NCBI GenBank assembly: GCA_017445435.1
Contig: JAFSUE010000066.1
Coordinates: 1 to 13,056, forward strand
Source: Selenomonadaceae bacterium
GTDB lineage: Bacteria; Bacillota; Negativicutes; Selenomonadales; Selenomonadaceae
Reading direction: 5' to 3'
Length of the DNA stretch: 13,056 bases
The notes below the pieces were generated by a model. The model was not told where the DNA came from. It ran no database searches and was given only the letters and a program-made list of their open reading frames with translations. Below are positions 6,714 to 13,056 of this stretch, piece by piece. Each line of letters begins with the position of its first letter. Within the stretch, counting starts at the first letter, position 1. Made by a program: the position numbers and the translations under genes.

Positions 6714-6776
6714 TGAATTAAGAATTAAGAATTAAGAATGTAGAATTATTTTTTATCCTTAATTCTTCATTCTTAA
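6714..6776 (-). repeat. heptamer array and hairpin between cheA and cheW
   Basis: Nine contiguous 7-bp units start right after the cheA TAA. The first block is TTAAGAA-like (three units and one TAAAAAA); the second is TAATTCT-like (five units), the inverse of the first. The two blocks can pair in RNA as an AT-rich hairpin of about 18 bp with one mismatch (arms about 6729-6748 and 6757-6776). The second block shares 26 bases, inverted, with the arrays at 1969 and 12198. Confidence 0.9.
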
Positions 6777-8909
6777 TTAATTAAGCATTGTTGCAACGTC
6801 AAGGATAAGTGCAACGCGTCCGTCGCCCAGTACCGTTGCGCCCGAGAACATCTTCAAGCCCATAAACAAATTGCCCAACGTCTTTATAACAATTTCCTGC
6901 TGTCCAATAAGTTTATCGACGACAATTCCTGCCTTTGATTCGCCCGCGTGTACTACGACAACAAAAGTTTCATCTGAATCTTTAACGTGCGGCACGAATA
7001 AAGTTTGTTCCATACGAATAATAGGAATAATTTCGCCGCGCAGTACGATAACTTCATGATTCTGCACCGTTTTAATTTCTTCTGGCTGAATGTTAATCGT
7101 ACTGTCGATTGAGCCGAGCGGAATTGCGTATACTTCCTCTTGAACTTTGACAAGCATAGCTTGAATAATAGCCAACGTCAACGGCAATTTAATTTTGAAG
7201 ACTGAACCTTCATTGACATGTGTTTCAACGTCGACGTGACCACTTAACGATTCAATCTTACTGCGTACAACGTCCATTCCGACGCCGCGCCCTGAAATAT
7301 CGCTAATCTTTTCAGCCGTTGAAAATCCTGGCAAGAAAATAATTCTAACGGCGTCCGAGTCGTCCATACGTTCAACTTCATCTTGTGAGAAAAGCCCTTT
7401 CTCAACCGCTTTCCTACGAATGACATCAGCGTCAATGCCCTTGCCGTCGTCAGTAACCATAATGACAACGTTATTGCCTTCGTGACGCGCGATAAGCTTA
7501 ACTTCACCAACACGCGGTTTACCCTTTTTAACACGGTCTTCTGGCATTTCGACGCCGTGATCCAGCGAATTTCTAAGCAAGTGCATGATAGGATCGCCGA
7601 TTTCGTCAATAACGGTACGGTCAAGCTCTGTTTCTTCACCTTCGATAGTCAAGTTAATTTCTTTGTTAAGTTCCTTTGTAACGTCACGAACCATACGCGG
7701 GAAACGGTTAAACACTTGGCTAACAGGAACCATGCGGACTTTCATAACGATATTTTGAAGGTCTGTTGTAACGCGATCCATCTGTTCAAGCGTTTCAGTA
7801 AGTTCAGAAAGTCTATGAGTTTGTCCAATTTGTTCAAGACGAACTTTGTTTACGACAAGTTCACCCATTAAATTCATCAGCGTATCGAGTTTATCAATAT
7901 CGACGCGGACTGATTGACTGGCATGAGCTTTTTTAGCGGCACCAGCCCCACCACCGCCTGAAGATGCGGCAGGGGCTTTATGTGCAGGGGCGGGCGCTTT
8001 TGCAGCAGGGGCAGGAGCATTTGCAGGGGCTGAACTTGCGGCAGGGGCAGGAGCTGGCGCGGCAGGTTTATCCATTTTAACAGGCGCGGGAGCTGGCGCA
8101 GGTTCAGGTTTAGCAGTCAAGTCAATAATATCTGTTTCAGCTTTATCAATTTCGGAAATGCTCATAACCGCTTCTTGAATTGCTGATTCTTCCGCAGGGG
8201 AAACTAAAATGACTTCAAAACTGCGTTCAAATTTTTCCTGCTCTAAATCTTCCGACGTTGGAATAGTTTTAATGACTTCGCCAACTTCGTCAAGCGCATT
8301 CATAACCATATATGACCGCGCAGATTTCAAAAGGCACGTTTCAGCTAAAGTTACGGTTAAGTGAATGCCACGAAGACCGCTACTAGTTGCCTCTTGAATG
8401 ACGGCTTTTTCAGATTCCGTCAAATCGTAAGTTTTAGCAGGCGCGGTAGCTGGAGCAGGTGCGGCGGCTGGTGCGGCAGGGGCAGCAGCTGGAGCATCGG
8501 CAGCAGGTGCGGCGGCGGGTGCAGATTCACCTTTCAAAATTGCTGACAACTTTGCAACTAAGCCTGAAACGTCGATTAAGTCTTCAGGGTCGCCATTGCC
8601 AACATTATCAATCATCTGTTCGAGTGAGTCGACGCATTTAAAAAGCGTGTCGATAATATCTTCGCTAACTTTTAACTGTTCCTTGCGAAGCATATCGAGC
8701 ACGTCTTCCATTTCATGCGTAAGTTCGGCGATTTTGTTGTAGCCCATAGTCGCCGACATACCCTTCAAGGTATGCGCATTTCTAAAAATTTCGTTGAGTA
8801 CGGATAAATCTTCAGCGTTATCTTCCAACCCAAGCAGACCGTCGTTGAGAGACTGCAAATGTTCATGCGATTCGTCAAGAAACATCTCCATGTACTGATT
8901 AGTTTCCAT
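6777..8909 (-). CDS. cheA: CheA, chemotaxis histidine kinase
   Basis: A complete 710-residue CheA, which autophosphorylates in response to receptors and passes phosphate to CheY and CheB. P1 (HPt) holds the phosphorylated His46 in NAHTLKGMSATMGY. A P2-like response-regulator binding domain lies at about 173-262. P3, the dimerisation helices, is at about 333-420 (VRVDIDKLDTLMNLMGELVVNKVRLEQ). The P4 kinase domain shows the N box (LLRNSLDHG, Asn447), DDGKGID (487-493) and GRGVGMDVV (540-548). P5, CheW-like, is at about 575-710. The two linkers, about 128-158 and 268-326, are almost pure Ala/Pro with a Gly-rich end, encoded by GCAGGGGCA-type repeats on the plus strand. ATG 8909 has GGAGGTAGGT upstream. 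Confidence 0.98.
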   Translation of the reverse strand: METNQYMEMFLDESHEHLQSLNDGLLGLEDNAEDLSVLNEIFRNAHTLKGMSATMGYNKIAELTHEMEDVLDMLRKEQLKVSEDIIDTLFKCVDSLEQMIDNVGNGDPEDLIDVSGLVAKLSAILKGESAPAAAPAADAPAAAPAAPAAAPAPATAPAKTYDLTESEKAVIQEATSSGLRGIHLTVTLAETCLLKSARSYMVMNALDEVGEVIKTIPTSEDLEQEKFERSFEVILVSPAEESAIQEAVMSISEIDKAETDIIDLTAKPEPAPAPAPVKMDKPAAPAPAPAASSAPANAPAPAAKAPAPAHKAPAASSGGGGAGAAKKAHASQSVRVDIDKLDTLMNLMGELVVNKVRLEQIGQTHRLSELTETLEQMDRVTTDLQNIVMKVRMVPVSQVFNRFPRMVRDVTKELNKEINLTIEGEETELDRTVIDEIGDPIMHLLRNSLDHGVEMPEDRVKKGKPRVGEVKLIARHEGNNVVIMVTDDGKGIDADVIRRKAVEKGLFSQDEVERMDDSDAVRIIFLPGFSTAEKISDISGRGVGMDVVRSKIESLSGHVDVETHVNEGSVFKIKLPLTLAIIQAMLVKVQEEVYAIPLGSIDSTINIQPEEIKTVQNHEVIVLRGEIIPIIRMEQTLFVPHVKDSDETFVVVVHAGESKAGIVVDKLIGQQEIVIKTLGNLFMGLKMFSGATVLGDGRVALILDVATMLN

Positions 8910-8925
8910 TCAAATACCTACCTCC

Positions 8926-9005
8926 ATTTTTAGGTGTTAGCTTTTTGCTTTCAGCTTGTAGAAAAAATTTCATTACGCATTAAGCATTACTAATTCCTCA
9001 TTAAA
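8926..9005 (-). repeat. double heptamer array between cheB and cheA
   Basis: From the base after the cheB TAA on the minus strand: five heptamers of consensus NNTAATG (9005-8971), a 10-base spacer AAATTTTTTC, then five heptamers of looser consensus NNNAAGC (8960-8926) that touch the GGAGG site of cheA. The plan, block, 10-base spacer, block of five, GGAGG, matches the cheW/cheC gap although the heptamers differ. Confidence 0.88.
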
Positions 9006-10160
9006 TTAACGTTTGACAGCCTCCACGATAGCTTCGGCAATTTTATCAAGAGGGCGTACTTCGTCAGCTAATCCAGCGTCTACAACAGCTTTCGGCATAC
9101 CATAGACGACGCAACTTTTTTCATCTTGCGCAATGGAATAGCCGCCGTTCGCCTTAATCTTTTTCATACCTTCGCAACCATCAGCGCCCATACCTGTCAT
9201 AATCACGGACACTAAGTCAGTGCCAAATTGCGCGACGGAGTCGAACATAACATTGACGGCGGGACGGTGATTGCCGACTGGCGGTTCTTGACTCAATAAA
9301 ATTTTCTTGCCGCCGCCTGCAACATTCGCTACCCTTAAGTGATAATTTCCTGGTGCAATGTAAACTTGACCTGCGCGGATAATTTCTTCATTTTCAGCTT
9401 CTTTAACGGCAATTTCGCTGATTGAGTCTAAACGCTCTGCAAGTGACTTTGTGAATCCTGCGGGCATATGTTGAACGATTACGACGCCGCAAGGAAGATT
9501 TCCTGGAAGACGCGTAATTACACTTTGCAAGGCTTGAGGTCCACCAGTTGAAGTTCCAATCGCCACTAATTTTTTGCCGCTAACACTTGGCGCATACGCG
9601 GGCTTAGGAATATTCGCGGCAGGAATTTTTACAATTTCTGGTTTTTGTCCTAGCACGTAGCCTGAACGACGTTTAACTTGAATCCTGCGCATAACGGGAG
9701 GATCAGGCTGTTTAGGTTTGGGCGTGAATACAATGGGTTTTGAATCTGTTGTACGTGTCTTTGAAACGTGAGCTTGCGCCGCCGCTCGACACTTCGCCAA
9801 TATTTCATCTTCGATGGCGTCAATTTTTGAAATTGGACCGCCTGCTTTACTGACAAAATCTACCGCACCTAAGGCAAGCGCTCTAATTGTGGCGTCTGTA
9901 CCTTCCTGCGTCATACTGCTTACCATTACAACGGGCAACGGATTTTCTTCCATAATTATTGCCAGCGCGTCAAGTCCATTCATAACTGGCATCAGCACAT
10001 CTAAAGTTAATAAATCTGGTTTCAGTTTTTTGACTTTATCAACAGTATCTTTCCCATTGATTGCTGTACCCACTACTTGGAAGTCACTTTGTTTTGCGAA
10101 TAAATCTGAAAGCACCTTCCGCATAAACGCCGAATCGTCAGCAACCAATACACGAACCAT
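9006..10160 (-). CDS. cheB: CheB, receptor methylesterase/deamidase response regulator
   Basis: The 384-residue CheB removes methyl groups from, and deamidates, chemoreceptors when phosphorylated by CheA. The receiver domain (1-120) has Asp8 and Asp9, phosphoacceptor Asp54 in LLTLDVLMPVMNG, and Lys105. The methylesterase domain (about 195-384) has the catalytic triad Ser204 (AIGTSTGGPQAL), His231 (VQHMPAGFT) and Asp327 (MTGMGADG). The linker, about 130-194, is longer than usual and rich in Lys, Arg and Pro. The ATG at 10160 follows AAAGGAG by 8 bases. It is the first gene of the operon; no cheR or cheY is in the window. Confidence 0.98.
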   Translation of the reverse strand: MVRVLVADDSAFMRKVLSDLFAKQSDFQVVGTAINGKDTVDKVKKLKPDLLTLDVLMPVMNGLDALAIIMEENPLPVVMVSSMTQEGTDATIRALALGAVDFVSKAGGPISKIDAIEDEILAKCRAAAQAHVSKTRTTDSKPIVFTPKPKQPDPPVMRRIQVKRRSGYVLGQKPEIVKIPAANIPKPAYAPSVSGKKLVAIGTSTGGPQALQSVITRLPGNLPCGVVIVQHMPAGFTKSLAERLDSISEIAVKEAENEEIIRAGQVYIAPGNYHLRVANVAGGGKKILLSQEPPVGNHRPAVNVMFDSVAQFGTDLVSVIMTGMGADGCEGMKKIKANGGYSIAQDEKSCVVYGMPKAVVDAGLADEVRPLDKIAEAIVEAVKR

Positions 10161-10371
10161 TCAGGTCACTCCTTTTTTGCGGTCTTTCTTCGTTGAAATT
10201 TTAAGACTGCTAAAAAATTTCTTCGCAATTCTGCAACACTCTATGCGTTATGCCGAATTTTAATCAATTAAATATTCGCCCGACTTAGCAAAGTTCCTTC
10301 ATACTTTGAAAAAAGTTTTAAATGCTGTTAGTAAAATTGAATTTAATAAAAAATTTTTTTTAAATTTTTTT

Positions 10372-10400
10372 ATTATAGATTGATTTTCTTTTTCACAAGA
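10372..10400 (-). promoter_or_regulatory. candidate sigmaA promoter of the che operon
   Basis: On the minus strand TATAAT (10377-10372) is a perfect -10 box. The -35 is weak: TTGTGA at 15 bases or TCTTGT at 17. The leader to cheB would be about 200 bases. I found no good sigma28 site for cheB. Another weak candidate, TTGATT about 18 bases before TAGAGT, lies nearer at about 10237-10267. Confidence 0.35.
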
Positions 10401-10500
10401 AAAATTTTTTAATTTTTTTGATAAACTTTTTTTCTTTTGGCGTAAAAGAAAACATGTCCGCTAAAATCGCATCACGCGATTTACGCGGACGGGCGCCCAT
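10393..10500 (-). CDS. possible 35-residue basic protein
   Basis: An ATG at 10500 opens 35 codons ending in TGA. The N-terminal half (MGARPRKSRDAILADMFSFT) uses balanced, GC-rich codons and looks like real protein, with a basic start and an amphipathic helix; the rest is Lys-rich (PKEKKFIKKIKKFF) and AT-rich. A weak GGA lies 7 bases upstream. It may be a genuine small protein, a leader peptide of the che operon, or the decayed start of a longer gene. I do not recognise a family. The GC-rich half also forms a hairpin (10456-10490), so a structural role of the RNA is an alternative. Confidence 0.35.
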   Translation of the reverse strand: MGARPRKSRDAILADMFSFTPKEKKFIKKIKKFFL

Positions 10501-10507
10501 ATTATTC

Positions 10508-10535
10508 CAAATTTATCAACAATTACTACCGATAA
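10508..10535 (+). promoter_or_regulatory. candidate sigma28 promoter for the YvyF-like gene
   Basis: ACCGATAA (10528-10535) matches the sigma28 -10 (GCCGATAA) at seven of eight bases, and CAAA (10508-10511) stands in for the -35 TAAA at a 16-base spacing. If real, the sigma28 factor encoded in this window would transcribe the flagellar zinc-ribbon gene downstream. Confidence 0.4.
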
Positions 10536-10569
10536 AAAGTTTGAATGACTTAAATGTCATAAAATTTTC

Positions 10570-10598
10570 TTGATAAAACAAAAAATCTTTGTTACAAT
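10570..10598 (+). promoter_or_regulatory. sigmaA promoter of the YvyF-like gene
   Basis: TTGATA (10570-10575), 17 bases, then TACAAT (10593-10598), preceded by an extended -10 TGT. Transcription would begin near 10605, about 60 bases before the start codon. Confidence 0.7.
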
Positions 10599-10668
10599 GT
10601 TTTCAAGTTTTGATTAAGATTAAAAATTCTACCAGATAATATTAAACATTATTTTAAGGGTGAATAAT

Positions 10669-11187
10669 ATGTTGAGACAAAAAAGAAATTCACAAGCTAA
10701 GCTAGCTTACTGTGATAAATGCGGCAAATTGTTTAGTTCACTGCATGGCGAAAAACTTTGTCCACCGTGTAATGCGGTGGATCAAGCCGCGCAGGACAAA
10801 ATGAAAGAATATTTGAGAGAAAATCCAAAGGCGTCATTGAAAGAGGCGGCAGAGGCTACTGGCGCACCAGCTGACAGCCTTAAAAGATTATCTATTGAAG
10901 TTATGTCTGCAAAGTTGAGTTCCAATAAAAAAGTTGATGCGGTGTATCCCTGCGCGAATTGCGGCACTATGATAAAATCAGGTACTTATTGCCCAGCTTG
11001 TGCAGCTGAACTGCAAAAAAAAGCTCAACAAAGCGCGTCGGCAAGTTCCGTCGTTGCACCTGCGCGGGAAGATTCACAGCCGCGTGAAATTAAAGGTTTG
11101 GACAACGATTTCAATAATGCATTAAAAGAAAAACCTGCTCGTCGTAGAATGTATCAAGGCGTCATTGAACAGCGACGTAGCAAGTAA
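10669..11187 (+). CDS. YvyF-like flagellar zinc-ribbon protein
   Basis: A 172-residue protein with two Cys4 zinc ribbons flanking a helical segment. The first is C15-x2-C18 and C31-x2-C34 (YCDKCGKLF, LCPPC); residues 44-75 look like a small helix-turn-helix (YLRENPKASLKEAAEATG); the second is C95-x2-C98 and C108-x2-C111. The first two parts match the YvyF / TIGR03826 family of flagellar operon proteins, thought to regulate flagellar genes; the second ribbon and the basic C-terminal tail (ARRRMYQG, EQRRSK) extend it beyond the short versions. Start: GTG at 10660 is in frame but lies within the site AAGGGTGA, so the ATG at 10669, 6 bases on, is the likely start. It is transcribed away from the che operon and ends at its own terminator. 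Confidence 0.85.
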   Translation: MLRQKRNSQAKLAYCDKCGKLFSSLHGEKLCPPCNAVDQAAQDKMKEYLRENPKASLKEAAEATGAPADSLKRLSIEVMSAKLSSNKKVDAVYPCANCGTMIKSGTYCPACAAELQKKAQQSASASSVVAPAREDSQPREIKGLDNDFNNALKEKPARRRMYQGVIEQRRSK

Positions 11188-11251
11188 ATAATTTTTGATT
11201 CTATTTAGATTCAAATACTTGAGAGGTAAATTTTTTGATTGAAAATTTTTT

Positions 11252-11284
11252 AATTCATCCCACATTGTGGCGATGAATTTTTTT
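11252..11284 (+). terminator. terminator of the YvyF-like gene
   Basis: AATTCATC-CCAC pairs with GTGG-GATGAATT (one bulged C, 3-base loop) and is followed by a run of Ts to 11284. The outer AT stem and inner GC stem give 12 bp. It separates this gene from cdaA. Confidence 0.9.
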
Positions 11285-11330
11285 AACTTTTTGACAGAAA
11301 TTTCGATTTTTATTAAAAGGGGGGTTGCTT

Positions 11331-12179
11331 ATGGCGTCTGATATATACTGGCCCGAAAGATTGAAAGGGCTAATCTCTACCGTAAATTTTTCTGACGTGC
11401 TGGAAGTCATATTAGTTGCAATTATAATTTACAAACTTTATAGAATGCTTGAAGGCACCCGCGCAGTAACGTTAGTCAAAGGAATTTTAGTTTTATTCAC
11501 GGTAAATTTTTTGTGCAACATTCTTCATCTGCATTTATTATCATGGTTATTTGAAAAAATTATGACGTGGTCTTTCGTCGTCCTGCCAATCGTATTTCAG
11601 CCAGAATTGCGCCGTACACTTGAACGACTCGGCGAAGGTAGATTTTTATTTGAAGACAGAGCCACCCTTGACGAAGAAGAGGCAATGGGCGTCGTCAAAG
11701 AAATTGTCATAGCGGCAAAGGAACTTTCACGTACAAAAACTGGGGCGCTACTTGTCATTGAACGCGAAATGGGCTTAAATGACATAAGCGACACTGGAAT
11801 AAAAATTGACGGGCTTATTACTTCGGAATTTCTTTTGAACGTTTTTATTGTAAATACGCCACTTCACGACGGCGCGGCAATAATTCGCGGCAAAAGATTA
11901 ATTTCAGCTGGCTGTTACCTTCCATTGACAGAAAAACGCGGCTTGCCTAAAGAGTTGGGAACTCGGCATCGCGCGGCTATCGGCATTTCTGAACAATGCG
12001 ACGCTATAGTTTTAATCGTCAGTGAAGAAACAGGGACAATTTCCATTGCTGATAATGGACGCTTGACACGTCGCCTTGATGAAAATACTTTAACTGCCGC
12101 ACTTCGCCCAGCCTTTTTGAAGTCGTCGAAAAATAATCTATCGAATTTTTTCAGTAAATGGAAAAGTAACGAAGAATGA
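11331..12179 (+). CDS. cdaA: CdaA, membrane diadenylate cyclase
   Basis: CdaA makes cyclic di-AMP from two ATP at the inner face of the membrane; c-di-AMP controls potassium and osmolyte uptake and wall homeostasis. The 282-residue product has three N-terminal membrane helices (about 20-37, 43-62, 64-87) and the DisA_N cyclase domain with PLHDGA (DGA 180-182) and GTRHRA (RHR 212-214), plus IVSEETGTISIA (229-240). Start: a TTG at 11325 is in frame, but AGGGGGG ends at 11324 and is 6 bases before the ATG at 11331. Usually cdaA is followed by cdaR (YbbR) and glmM; here the gene ends alone with a terminator, so the regulator is elsewhere or missing. Confidence 0.96.
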   Translation: MASDIYWPERLKGLISTVNFSDVLEVILVAIIIYKLYRMLEGTRAVTLVKGILVLFTVNFLCNILHLHLLSWLFEKIMTWSFVVLPIVFQPELRRTLERLGEGRFLFEDRATLDEEEAMGVVKEIVIAAKELSRTKTGALLVIEREMGLNDISDTGIKIDGLITSEFLLNVFIVNTPLHDGAAIIRGKRLISAGCYLPLTEKRGLPKELGTRHRAAIGISEQCDAIVLIVSEETGTISIADNGRLTRRLDENTLTAALRPAFLKSSKNNLSNFFSKWKSNEE

Positions 12180-12197
12180 CTAATTGCCAGTAGAAAA

Positions 12198-12232
12198 ATT
12201 CTTAATTCTACATTCTTAATTCTTAATTTTTA
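12198..12232 (+). repeat. heptamer array downstream of cdaA
   Basis: Five units of consensus ATTCTTA follow the cdaA stop after 18 bases. Positions 12198-12228 repeat exactly the 31 bases at 1969-1999, inside the che operon almost 10 kb away. The bases between the stop and this block (CTAATTG, CCAGTAG, AAAA) may be a short first block of two heptamers plus a spacer. Confidence 0.8.
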
Positions 12233-12243
12233 ATTCAATTTGC

Positions 12244-12284
12244 TCTGCCTTTTTCGTGATATTTCGAGGGGCGGAATTTTTTTT
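12244..12284 (+). terminator. terminator of cdaA
   Basis: TCTGCC pairs with GGCGGA (one wobble), with further weaker pairs inside (TTT/AGG, CG/CG), followed by ATTTTTTTT. The stem is imperfect but the T-run of eight is clear. Confidence 0.65.
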
Positions 12285-12660
12285 ATTTTCAACAAGCCGA
12301 AAAAAAGAATTAAAGGCGTCGGCAACGTTTATTTCTACAAAACTATTCAGCTTGCAGAAAAATTTCGATAGATTTGTAAAAGTGTTCTTTGTCGTCGTAG
12401 CAATGACTTAAAACAGATACGGCGTTAAATTTTCGTGTATGCTTGACAGGCGGGGGGGGGGCGTAAAATGCAACTATCTTGAAGTTTATGAAATAAAAAT
12501 GTAAGGAAAGTTTTGTATTTAGTATATAATTTTGTGAAAAGTTTTTAAGGCAATTTTCGCGGCTCATTCGCAGTACTAATTCAATGCAACTCGGACAAAT
12601 AAATTGACTTGCCAACGTCTTTATAATGTACGGAAAATTATATAGCGATAGTGTATATGT
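12285..12660. other. AT-rich region without a convincing gene
   Basis: I see no gene here with a ribosome binding site and family resemblance. It contains a run of ten G (plus strand, about 12452-12461) and one weak minus-strand frame listed separately. Confidence 0.5.
12343..12615 (-). CDS. doubtful 90-codon frame containing a C10 run
   Basis: A frame opens with TTG at 12615 and ends in TAG. The N-terminal part has CPSC and is then rich in Phe, Asn and Lys as expected from AT-rich DNA. A C10 tract encodes APPPP, and the C-terminal 35 residues (KFNAVSVLSHCYDDKEHF and on) look more like protein. No ribosome binding site is visible. I recognise no family. It may be a decayed gene or chance. 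Confidence 0.2.
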   Translation of the reverse strand: MASQFICPSCIELVLRMSRENCLKNFSQNYILNTKLSLHFYFINFKIVAFYAPPPPVKHTRKFNAVSVLSHCYDDKEHFYKSIEIFLQAE

Positions 12661-12666
12661 GTGTGT

Positions 12667-12695
12667 TTGACATAAAGAAAAAATTATAATATAAT
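12667..12695 (+). promoter_or_regulatory. perfect consensus sigmaA promoter
   Basis: TTGACA (12667-12672), exactly 17 bases, then TATAAT (12690-12695): no deviation from consensus. Start would be near 12702. No protein gene with a ribosome binding site follows within the window, so the product is either a non-coding RNA or the leader of a gene or RNA operon beyond the right edge. Confidence 0.75.
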
Positions 12696-12701
12696 TATAT
12701 T

Positions 12702-13056
12702 GGGTATTTATATTGAAGTTTTTAAATTAAATAATCCACTGCCTAAAAAGACGGTGGATTCATGAGAAGTTCGATAGATTATGTTGCTCTTATTCGCAAA
12801 GAGCATTCCGCTTAATTTTAACTGTTACGCTTTTTCAACAACCAAAATTTCAAAAAAATAAGGTTTATAAAATTTACTTCACAGGACGATGCCGCGCCCT
12901 GTGTTATTACAAAATTTCAAAAATGTACTGTACCTATGCTAGAGTATGGCTATTATTGCCCCTCTATTTTGGTGTTGTGGCAAACCTGCGGAGGTATTGC
13001 CTTTATTTGCCGTCTGAGCCTTAGCCCTCACCTCTCATCAAATTTTTTCAATTATA
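12702..13056 (+). ncRNA. candidate structured RNA or long leader (runs off the edge)
   Basis: Downstream of the perfect promoter lie several stable hairpins: 12733-12760 (AATCCAC with GTGGATT, extended inward with one mismatch, A-rich loop), 12785-12805 (TGCTCTT with AAGAGCA, 7-base loop), 12880-12903 (CACAGG with CCTGTG, inner CG pairs) and 12979-13011 (GGCAAA with TTTGCC). None is followed by a T-run. A frame is open from 12822 to the edge but has no ribosome binding site. I do not recognise 6S, tmRNA, SRP, RNase P or a known riboswitch. The first hairpin also resembles the subterminal palindromes of IS200/IS605 elements. Confidence 0.4.

Noticed and set aside
7960..8110. GCAGGGGC-type DNA repeats
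   Set aside because: They are the codons of the Ala/Pro linkers of CheA, also at about 8440-8520, and need no other explanation.
10456..10490. GC-rich hairpin as a terminator
   Set aside because: It is not followed by a T-run on either strand and no gene ends beside it; it is better explained by the small frame or by an RNA structure of unknown role.
11291..11319. TTGACA upstream of cdaA as its promoter
   Set aside because: The matching -10 region (TAAAAG) is poor and transcription would start at or after the ribosome binding site, so the message would lack it.
1969..12228. CRISPR array as an explanation of the repeats
   Set aside because: The units are 7 bp in direct contact without unique spacers and occur in many gaps; there are no cas genes.
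12822..13056. Plus-strand frame open to the right edge
   Set aside because: No ribosome binding site, odd composition (many Cys, Trp and Tyr) and no family resemblance; the hairpins explain the span better.

Overview
The window looks like part of the chromosome of a motile, AT-rich, Firmicutes-type bacterium, most likely a Negativicute of the Selenomonas kind (an inference). The grounds are the gene order cheB-cheA-cheW-cheC-cheD-small membrane gene-sigma28-FapA-like gene, a YvyF-like flagellar zinc-ribbon protein, a CdaA-type c-di-AMP synthase, and strong GGAGG ribosome binding sites throughout. Species cannot be told from the sequence.

Layout. At 1-885 on the minus strand lies sufC, whose stop overlaps the start of a secreted or membrane protein cut by the window edge. 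From 886 to 1627 there is no ordinary gene, but the minus strand carries an excellent sigmaA-type promoter, a 22-codon hydrophobic ORF and a small terminator, together a possible small RNA or peptide locus; the strong terminator of the chemotaxis operon sits at 1559-1607. From 1628 to 10160 the minus strand carries a nine-gene operon: cheB, cheA, cheW, cheC, cheD, a small two-helix membrane protein, the sigma28 gene, a FapA/DUF342 gene and a small charged protein. From 10161 to 10668 lies an AT-rich divergent region holding promoters in both directions and a possible 35-codon gene. On the plus strand follow a YvyF-like gene with its terminator, then cdaA with its own terminator and no cdaR or glmM behind it. 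From 12285 to the right edge there is no convincing protein gene, but there is a perfect consensus sigmaA promoter followed by strong hairpins.

How the genes work together. CheA takes signals from chemoreceptors through CheW and passes phosphate to CheY (not in this window) and CheB. CheB and CheD modify receptors, and CheC removes phosphate from CheY and binds CheD. The sigma28 factor made from the same transcript would direct late flagellar and chemotaxis genes, so the operon couples motility gene expression to the signalling machinery.

The most unusual feature is in the spacers. Five of the seven larger intercistronic gaps of the che operon are filled by in-register 7-bp tandem repeats that begin at the very base after the upstream stop codon and run to the next ribosome binding site, often as two blocks of about five heptamers. 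The heptamer differs from gap to gap. The block next to the stop codon always carries TAA or TAG, so the 7-bp period places stops in all three frames. One more gap holds a 20-bp repeat, and a related heptamer array follows cdaA. Such arrays resemble the short tandemly repeated repetitive (STRR) heptanucleotides known from cyanobacteria.
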